A DNA stretch of 19,203 nt from Sphaerochaeta sp. (GTDB lineage: Bacteria > Spirochaetota > Spirochaetia > Sphaerochaetales > Sphaerochaetaceae): assembly GCA_023228445.1 (NCBI GenBank), contig JALOBD010000022.1:1-19203 (forward strand), written 5' to 3'. Of this stretch, positions 14,005 to 19,203 are shown piece by piece. The notes beneath the pieces are model-generated. The model searched no databases, was not told the origin of the DNA, and saw only the letters and a program-made list of their open reading frames with translations. How positions within the stretch are numbered: the first letter of the stretch is position 1; the number at the start of each line of letters is the position of its first letter. The translations under genes and the position numbers were made by a program.

Positions 14005-16104
14005 TCACTTGCCGATGGCGTCGACGTAGCTGAGGTTGAGGCGGTTCTGGCGGTCGATCTCGATGAGTTTGACCGGCACGACCTGCCCGACCTTGAGTAC
14101 TTCGTCGACACTCTGCACCCGGGTCTTGCTGAGCTTGGAGATGTGGCAGAGCCCCTCCTTGCCCGGCAGGATCTCGATGAAGGCGCCGAAGTCCATGATC
14201 CGCTTCACCGTACCCTGGTAGATGCGTCCCACCTCCGGCTCCTCGATGATGCTCTTGATCAAATCCTTGGCCATCTGGGCGCTGGCATTGTTGCGTCCAT
14301 AGATCGTGATGGTCCCGTCGTCGGCGATGTTCACCTCCGCGGCACTCTGGCTGGCAATCGCCTTGATGGTCTTGCCACCGGTTCCGATGACCGCACCGAT
14401 CTTCTCCTCATCGACCTTCATCGTCAGGATCTTCGGTGCGTACTCGCTGATCTCGCTGCGGGGGGCCGAAAGTGCCTTGTCCATGATCGAGAGGATGTGC
14501 ATGCGCCCATCCTTGGCCTGGGCGAGGGCCTTCTGCATGATCTGGGGAGTGACACCGGCGATCTTGATGTCCATCTGGAACGCGGTGATGCCCTTCTTTG
14601 TGCCCGCCACCTTGAAGTCCATGTCACCGAGGTGGTCCTCTTCTCCGAGGATGTCACTGAGCACCACGTACTTGGCGTAGTTGGCCCCTTCGGTGATCAG
14701 GCCCATTGCAATGCCGGCAACCGGCGCCTTGATGGGGACGCCAGCGTCCATCAGACTCAGCGTACCGCCGCATACCGAGGCCATTGAGGAGGAGCCGTTG
14801 GACTCCATGATCTCACTGACCACGCGAACCGTGTAGGGGAAGTCCTCCTTGGAGGGAATCATCGCCTCAAGTGCGCGCTGGGCGAGGTGGCCGTGGCCGA
14901 TCTCCCGCCGTCCGGTCCCGAGCCGGCCGGTCTCACCGACCGAGTACGGGGGGAAGTTGTAGTGGAGCATGAAGGAGGCGAAGCTCTTCTCTCCGTCGAT
15001 GGTATCGAACATCTGCTCATCGCTTGCGGTACCGAGGGTCGTCACGGCAAGAGCCTGGGTCTCCCCACGGGTGAAGAGCGCCGACCCATGGGTGCGTGGC
15101 AGCAGTCCCACCTCACAGGAGATCTGGCGGATATCGTCAGTCTTGCGCCCATCGGTGCGTACCCCCTTGTCGAGGATCGAGGCACGCAAGATGGTATACT
15201 CCAGCTCCTCGAAGAGGGCTGAGAACTGCTTGGCCCGCTTGGGATCCTCGTCGATCTGCTCAGCGTACTTCTCGGCAAGCCGGGCTTGTACCTCTCCAAG
15301 GGCGCCATGGCGCTCCATCTTGCCGCGAACGAACGAGGCCTTCTCTACCAGCGGCGTTGCCTCAGCCTTGATGGGATCGAGCCAGGAGAGGTCGGCATCA
15401 GGGGTTGCAATCTCGAGCTTTTTCTTGCCGACGAGCTTTGCAAGCTCAACCTGGGCGGCACAGAGCTCGGCGATGACCGGCTGTGCCTTGGCGATTGCCT
15501 CGAGCATGACCTCTTCGCTCTGTTCCTTGGCCCCGCCCTCGACCATCGTGATGCCGTCGCTGGTGCCGGCGACCACGATATCGAGCACCGATGCCTCGAT
15601 CTGGCTGAAGGTCGGGTTGATGATATAGGTGCCGTCGACCAACCCCACCCTGACAGCGGCAATCGGGCCGGCGAAGGGGATGTCGCTGATCACCACCGCA
15701 GCACTGGCCGCATTGATGGCGATGATATCGGGGGTGTTGCTCATATCGGAGGAGATGACGGTGGGGACCACCTGGATCTCCCGGCCGAAGGCCTTGTCAA
15801 AGAGGGGGCGCATCGGGCGGTCGATGAGGCGGCTGACGAGGATCTCCTTGTCCTTGGGACGGGCCTCGCGCTTGAGAAAGCCACCGGGAATCTTGCCGGC
15901 TGCATAGAACTTCTCGTTGTATTCCACACTGAGGGGCACGTAGTCGAGCTCCTCGTTGGGTTGTCGGCCTGCGCATACGGTCGCGATGACCGCGCTGCCT
16001 TCATAGGAGGCGTAGATGGCGCCATTGGCCTGTTTGGCGATTTTCCCGGTCTCAAAGACCAGATCGGCATCGCCAATTCGTACCGATACTTTCTTGACTT
16101 CCAT
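14005..16104 (-). CDS. pnp: Polynucleotide phosphorylase
   Basis: PNPase is the trimeric 3'-to-5' phosphorolytic exoribonuclease of mRNA decay, which can also add tails. The 699-residue protein has two RNase PH-like domains, a KH domain with the IGTGGKTI loop near residue 570, and a C-terminal S1 domain (VKRIMDFGAFIEILPGKEG). The active-site set equivalent to E. coli D486, D492 and K494 is present as Asp490, Asp496 and Lys498 in EDHLGDMDFKVAG. The start is ATG 16104, with AAGGA 8 nt upstream; an 18-codon in-frame extension lies in the intergenic leader and is unlikely. It follows rpsO, as in many bacteria, with a terminator-like hairpin between them. Confidence 0.98.
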   Translation of the reverse strand: MEVKKVSVRIGDADLVFETGKIAKQANGAIYASYEGSAVIATVCAGRQPNEELDYVPLSVEYNEKFYAAGKIPGGFLKREARPKDKEILVSRLIDRPMRPLFDKAFGREIQVVPTVISSDMSNTPDIIAINAASAAVVISDIPFAGPIAAVRVGLVDGTYIINPTFSQIEASVLDIVVAGTSDGITMVEGGAKEQSEEVMLEAIAKAQPVIAELCAAQVELAKLVGKKKLEIATPDADLSWLDPIKAEATPLVEKASFVRGKMERHGALGEVQARLAEKYAEQIDEDPKRAKQFSALFEELEYTILRASILDKGVRTDGRKTDDIRQISCEVGLLPRTHGSALFTRGETQALAVTTLGTASDEQMFDTIDGEKSFASFMLHYNFPPYSVGETGRLGTGRREIGHGHLAQRALEAMIPSKEDFPYTVRVVSEIMESNGSSSMASVCGGTLSLMDAGVPIKAPVAGIAMGLITEGANYAKYVVLSDILGEEDHLGDMDFKVAGTKKGITAFQMDIKIAGVTPQIMQKALAQAKDGRMHILSIMDKALSAPRSEISEYAPKILTMKVDEEKIGAVIGTGGKTIKAIASQSAAEVNIADDGTITIYGRNNASAQMAKDLIKSIIEEPEVGRIYQGTVKRIMDFGAFIEILPGKEGLCHISKLSKTRVQSVDEVLKVGQVVPVKLIEIDRQNRLNLSYVDAIGK

Positions 16105-16156
16105 GTTCTTATTCCTTTCTTTTCGTTCTTGTGCGTTCGGTGCACTTGGTGTTTTC

Positions 16157-16198
16157 AAAACAAGTAGCTCCCTCGGCCTGAAAAGCCAACGGAGCTAC
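16157..16198 (-). terminator. Terminator-like hairpin between rpsO and pnp
   Basis: On the minus strand GTAGCTCC (complement of 16191-16198 reads the same dyad) pairs with GGAGCTAC over 8 bp. After one G-G mismatch, about 5 more pairs (TTGGC with GCCGA, one wobble) close a 7-nt loop. TTGTTTT follows at once (16163-16157). It lies 28 nt past the rpsO stop and about 50 nt before the pnp start. No clear pnp promoter follows it, so pnp may depend on readthrough. It probably attenuates rather than fully stops transcription. Confidence 0.7.
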
Positions 16199-16225
16199 AC
16201 AGACTATTTGAGGTATTCCCCCACC

Positions 16226-16492
16226 CTACTTACGCAGGCCAAGGGAGGTGATCAGTGTGCGATACGCCTCGATGTCCTTGTTGCGGAGGTACTTGAGCAG
16301 TCGTCGGCGTTGACCGACCATCTGCAGCAGACCGCGGTTGCCGGCATGGTCCTTGGGATTCCTCTTGAAGTGGTCCTGCAGGTCGTTGATCCGAGCGGTC
16401 AACAGCGCAATCTGCGCCTCGGTGGATCCGGTGTTCTTTGCATCGCCGCCATAGGTGGCGATGATCTCTTGTTTCTGTTCCTTCGTGATCAT
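16226..16492 (-). CDS. rpsO: 30S ribosomal protein S15
   Basis: S15 is a primary 16S rRNA-binding protein of the 30S platform. At 88 residues it has the normal length and the family pattern: TGSTEAQIALLTARI, then NRGLLQMVGQRRRLLKYL and a C-terminal LITSLGLRK. The start ATG 16492 overlaps the ribF stop as ATGA, with GAGGAG about 9 nt upstream within ribF. A longer open frame continues upstream inside ribF and is not needed. In E. coli S15 represses its own mRNA through a pseudoknot; the start here lies inside ribF and I cannot show such a structure. Confidence 0.97.
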   Translation of the reverse strand: MITKEQKQEIIATYGGDAKNTGSTEAQIALLTARINDLQDHFKRNPKDHAGNRGLLQMVGQRRRLLKYLRNKDIEAYRTLITSLGLRK

Positions 16493-17328
16493 GCGATAGT
16501 ACTCCTCTTGGCGATCAGGCCAAGTCCTTTGATACCAACACGTCCCTCGATACGGCTGTGGTCTTCCGGTGTGAAGGAGAGCTCTTCCTCGGTGAGGCAA
16601 ACCACTCCATCGATGGCTGCATCCTCGTGATCGAAGAGGCGTCCATCATACCACCCGGGAGGCGGCAACAGTTGTGTGAAGGCTTTGGTGCGGTACAGCA
16701 GACCATGTTCGTTGACTCTGGCGGGATAGGCTGCCACATCCAACGTGTAGGGTCTGCCGAGCATACCCTGGACTTTGTCCAAAGCGCCCTCAAGAAGTTT
16801 TTTACGGACCAAGGTACTGGAAACATTCAATCCTTCGTCGTTGACGATGAAGGGTGGAACCTCAACAAAGGACCCTGGCTCGAGTCGTCCAAGATATTCC
16901 TGCAGCTGAACAGGACCGGCACTGGAAGCCGCCACACCGCAGCGGAAATCTGAACCGACAACCATCATCTTGATTGTACTCACCGTTGTGACCAAGATGA
17001 GGAACTCCTCAGCTGTGAGTGTACTGAATTCAGCAGAAAAGTCAATGACAAGCAGGTAGTCGACCCCACATTCATCAAGAAACTGCTCAAGTTGCACCTC
17101 GCTGGTCAGTCGCTTCTCCATTTTTTGGCTGTTGGTGACCATCTTCGGGTTGCGGTTGAAGGTGATGACCATGCTGTGCCACCCCTCTTTGCGTGCCCAT
17201 GCGACGTTGCGTTCGATGATTGAACGGTGGCCGAGGTGAAAGCCGTCGAAGACTCCGATCGAGACGGCGCACTCCTCCTGCCAGAGCAGCGGATTCTCCA
17301 CCAAGTAGGTGAAATCAAAGCGTCTCAT
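16489..17328 (-). CDS. ribF: RibF-type FAD synthetase with a divergent riboflavin kinase half
   Basis: Standard RibF phosphorylates riboflavin to FMN (C-terminal domain) and adenylates FMN to FAD (N-terminal domain). The N-terminal nucleotidyltransferase is intact: VSIGVFDGFHLGH at 22-34, ITFNRNP at 55-61, VGSDFRCG at 124-131 and VSSTLVRKKLLEG at 169-181. The C-terminal ~90 residues begin with LGRPYTL and include LLPPPGWYDG but lack the G-F-P-T-A-N motif that binds ATP and metal in riboflavin kinase, and little else matches. At 279 residues it is about 30 shorter than usual. It may therefore be mainly an FAD synthetase. The start ATG 17328 has GAGGAGGG just upstream and overlaps the end of truB by 14 nt. 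Confidence 0.88.
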   Translation of the reverse strand: MRRFDFTYLVENPLLWQEECAVSIGVFDGFHLGHRSIIERNVAWARKEGWHSMVITFNRNPKMVTNSQKMEKRLTSEVQLEQFLDECGVDYLLVIDFSAEFSTLTAEEFLILVTTVSTIKMMVVGSDFRCGVAASSAGPVQLQEYLGRLEPGSFVEVPPFIVNDEGLNVSSTLVRKKLLEGALDKVQGMLGRPYTLDVAAYPARVNEHGLLYRTKAFTQLLPPPGWYDGRLFDHEDAAIDGVVCLTEEELSFTPEDHSRIEGRVGIKGLGLIAKRSTIA

Positions 17329-18211
17329 ACCCACCCTCCTCTCGTATGTAGGGGCGCAACCAGGCGGCAATCTTCCGGTTTGCCAGATCGAGCACCGCCT
17401 GTAGGACGCCATCGCCATCGTAGGCCAATGCCCACCCCTTTCTTCCCAATGCAAGCGCCGAGCGTGGGTATTGGCCGTGGACCATCCGGGAAAGTTCATC
17501 GTTTGAACAGGTCATCCGGTTCATCGCAGGCAGGCGCAGCAGGTACTCCTCGCTCCGCTCAAGCGAAGGATCGAGGGATTCGATCTCGTCAGCACGGTGT
17601 GCTTCATCTAGGTGGAAGGGCCCGATCTCGGTGCGCACCAAATCCTCAAGGTGTGCGGCACTGCCGGTGGCCCTGCCCAGATCGCGGGCCAGGGAGCGGA
17701 TGTACGTTCCCTTGCTGACAGCGATGTCGCAGGCAAGCAGTCCATCCTCATAGGTGAGCAGGTCGAAGCGGTGTACCGTCACCGACCTCCTCTTCATCAC
17801 TGGCGCCTCCCCGTCCCGTGCCCGGTCGCTGGCCCGCCGCCCGTCGATGTGCACGGCGCTGTAGAGAGGTGGGGCTTGCTCGATGGCTCCGATGAACTGC
17901 GGCACGGCTCGCGTGATCTCTTCGAAGGTGGGGACTGGAGCCGAACGCACCACCGCCCCCTCGGGATCGAGGGTGTCCGTCTCGCAGCCAAAGCGAATCA
18001 TGGCCGAGTAGCGCTTGTCCAGGTTCATGAAGAGTGGATTGAGCCGGGTCATCGATCCGGTGAGCACAACAAGAAGACCCTGGGCAAATTTGTCCAGGGT
18101 CCCGGCGTGGCCGACTTTCTTGCCAAGCATGCGCTTGACCGCAGCGAGGGCCCGAAAGCTGGTCATGCCGCCTTCTTTGGCGATGAGCAGGATGCTAGGC
18201 GTCGTTTCCAT
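17315..18211 (-). CDS. truB: tRNA pseudouridine-55 synthase
   Basis: TruB makes the universal pseudouridine 55 in the T-loop of tRNA and also acts as a tRNA folding chaperone. The 298-residue protein has KVGHAGTLDKFAQGLL with catalytic Asp40, the family Tyr in KRYSAMIRFG, and the KGTYIRSLARDLG motif. The C-terminal ~70 residues resemble a short PUA-like RNA-binding domain. In the N-terminal motif AKEGGMTS replaces the usual DKPxGxTS. This is an odd change, but outside the catalytic Asp. The start ATG 18211 lies inside the end of rbfA (17-nt overlap) with no clear Shine-Dalgarno sequence, so it probably relies on coupling. Confidence 0.95.
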   Translation of the reverse strand: METTPSILLIAKEGGMTSFRALAAVKRMLGKKVGHAGTLDKFAQGLLVVLTGSMTRLNPLFMNLDKRYSAMIRFGCETDTLDPEGAVVRSAPVPTFEEITRAVPQFIGAIEQAPPLYSAVHIDGRRASDRARDGEAPVMKRRSVTVHRFDLLTYEDGLLACDIAVSKGTYIRSLARDLGRATGSAAHLEDLVRTEIGPFHLDEAHRADEIESLDPSLERSEEYLLRLPAMNRMTCSNDELSRMVHGQYPRSALALGRKGWALAYDGDGVLQAVLDLANRKIAAWLRPYIREEGGYETL

Positions 18212-18557
18212 TGATGTTCAGCTGGTCGATCAAGGCGTTGATCCGCTGTCCCTCGACAACGGAGGTATCGGCCTTGAAGCGCAGCTTGGGGGTGTTCCTC
18301 GTCTTCAAGAACGAGCCGAGCCGCTTTTGGATGAACGCACTGGCCCGGCTGAGCGCCTCAACGCTCTGGGCCAGCTCGTCCTCATCAAGCGGTGAGGAGA
18401 TGTAGATGGTCGCATAGGCGCCGTCGGGCGAAAGATCGACCCGGCTTACCGAACACAGGGTGCTCAGCCGTGCATGCTTGATCTCCCCGGTGACGATCAA
18501 CGTCCCGATCGCCTCGGCAATCTTTGCCTCGATGCGTTTGCCTGTCCATTCACTCAT
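18195..18557 (-). CDS. rbfA: Ribosome-binding factor A
   Basis: RbfA binds the 30S subunit and helps mature the 5' end of 16S rRNA, notably in the cold. The 120-residue protein fits the type II KH-fold family: ARLSTLCSVSRVDLSPDGAYATIYIS in the N-terminal half, then FIQKRLGSFLKTRNTPKLRF and a C-terminal helix with INALIDQL. Length is typical. The start ATG overlaps the infB stop as ATGA. It stands between infB and truB, the usual place for rbfA. Confidence 0.92.
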   Translation of the reverse strand: MSEWTGKRIEAKIAEAIGTLIVTGEIKHARLSTLCSVSRVDLSPDGAYATIYISSPLDEDELAQSVEALSRASAFIQKRLGSFLKTRNTPKLRFKADTSVVEGQRINALIDQLNINGNDA

Positions 18558-19203
18558 ATCGTTATATTCGCCTCCAGTTTGCGTGCAACCTTCTCGGTCT
18601 CGACAATCTCAAGGACGTCGCCAACGCGCAGGTCGTGGAAGTTCTCAAGCCCGATACCACACTCAAAGCCCTCGCTGACCTCCCTGGCGTCATCCTTGAA
18701 GCGCTTGAGGCTGGAGATCCTCACCAGGTCCTTGGTGACCTGCACAGAATCGCGGTAGACACGCACCAGGCCGGTGCGTTTGACCTTGCCGCTGGTGACC
18801 ATACACCCGGCGATGGTGCCGACCCTGGGTACCTTGAAGGTCTCCCTGACTTCAGCCGTCCCGATCTCAACTTCACGGATCTCCGGTGCGAGCATGCCTT
18901 CCATGGCCAGGCGGATATCATCAACGACGTCGTAGATGATGTTGTAACGACGGATCTCGATGTTCTCGTGGTCGGCCAATGCCTGGGCACGGGGGGTCGG
19001 CCGTACGTTGAAGCCGATGACCAGTGCATCACTGGCGCTGGCCAGCGTGATGTCGCTTTCAATGATCGCCCCCGCGCTGGCTCGAATGACATTGAGGTGG
19101 ATCTCGTCGTTCGACAGCTTCTCCAAGGCACCTTGCAGTGCCTCCACCGAGCCCTGGACGTCACCCTTGATGATGACGTTGAACTCCTTGATGCTACCCT
19201 CTT
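18554..19203 (-). CDS. infB: Translation initiation factor IF-2, C-terminal part (partial)
   Basis: Only the last 215 residues are in the window; the gene continues past the right edge, where the G domain must lie. What is visible is the third domain (C1) starting with FNVIIKGDVQGSVEAL, the linker region PEIREVEIGTAEVRETFKVP, and the C2 domain that binds fMet-tRNA, with GFECGIGLENFHDLRVGDVLE. IF-2 places initiator tRNA on the 30S subunit and promotes joining of the 50S subunit. The stop codon overlaps the rbfA start by 4 nt. nusA would be expected just upstream, outside the window. Confidence 0.97.
   Translation of the reverse strand, partial: EGSIKEFNVIIKGDVQGSVEALQGALEKLSNDEIHLNVIRASAGAIIESDITLASASDALVIGFNVRPTPRAQALADHENIEIRRYNIIYDVVDDIRLAMEGMLAPEIREVEIGTAEVRETFKVPRVGTIAGCMVTSGKVKRTGLVRVYRDSVQVTKDLVRISSLKRFKDDAREVSEGFECGIGLENFHDLRVGDVLEIVETEKVARKLEANITI

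Overview
This window is a GC-rich (by eye, high fifties percent) stretch of bacterial chromosome that codes almost wall to wall for conserved housekeeping genes. Two features point to a spirochaete. One is a GreA of about 900 residues with a very long N-terminal extension, a form known from Treponema and Borrelia. The other is the gene order infB-rbfA-truB-ribF-rpsO-pnp-dut-lptF-lptG-tgt, which matches treponemes as I remember them. The family (Sphaerochaetaceae or Treponemataceae) cannot be fixed from this sequence alone. I see no mobile element, tRNA, rRNA or CRISPR array.

Layout. (1) Positions 1-5268, minus strand: rpe-dtd-recA-scpA-scpB-rluB-cmk, then the first codons of a gene that is probably rpsA. 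It links pentose phosphate metabolism, D-aminoacyl-tRNA proofreading, recombination, chromosome condensation, rRNA modification and CMP phosphorylation. Most junctions overlap by 1 to 7 bases. (2) Positions 5269-5815: the only long stretch without a confident gene. It holds a candidate rpe promoter, a perfect 10-bp inverted repeat, a possible small membrane-protein ORF, and a good promoter followed by a terminator-like hairpin in the greA leader. (3) Positions 5816-8539, plus strand: the giant greA, convergent with murJ and separated from it by 10 bp. (4) Positions 8550-19203, minus strand: infB (partial)-rbfA-truB-ribF-rpsO, a terminator-like hairpin, then pnp-dut-lptF-lptG-tgt-murJ.

How the genes work together. 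The right-hand cluster begins as the classic translation-initiation and ribosome-assembly operon (IF2, RbfA, TruB, S15, PNPase). It then runs without a real gap into outer-membrane lipid transport (LptF/LptG), queuosine tRNA modification (Tgt) and lipid II flipping (MurJ). LptF and LptG together with MurJ imply a diderm envelope with peptidoglycan. GTG and TTG starts are frequent (scpA, scpB, dtd, lptF, murJ).

No wholly new system stands out. The best leads are the attenuator-like greA leader, the uncharacterised extension of GreA, a RibF whose riboflavin kinase half lacks the canonical motif, and a coiled-coil insert in LptF.
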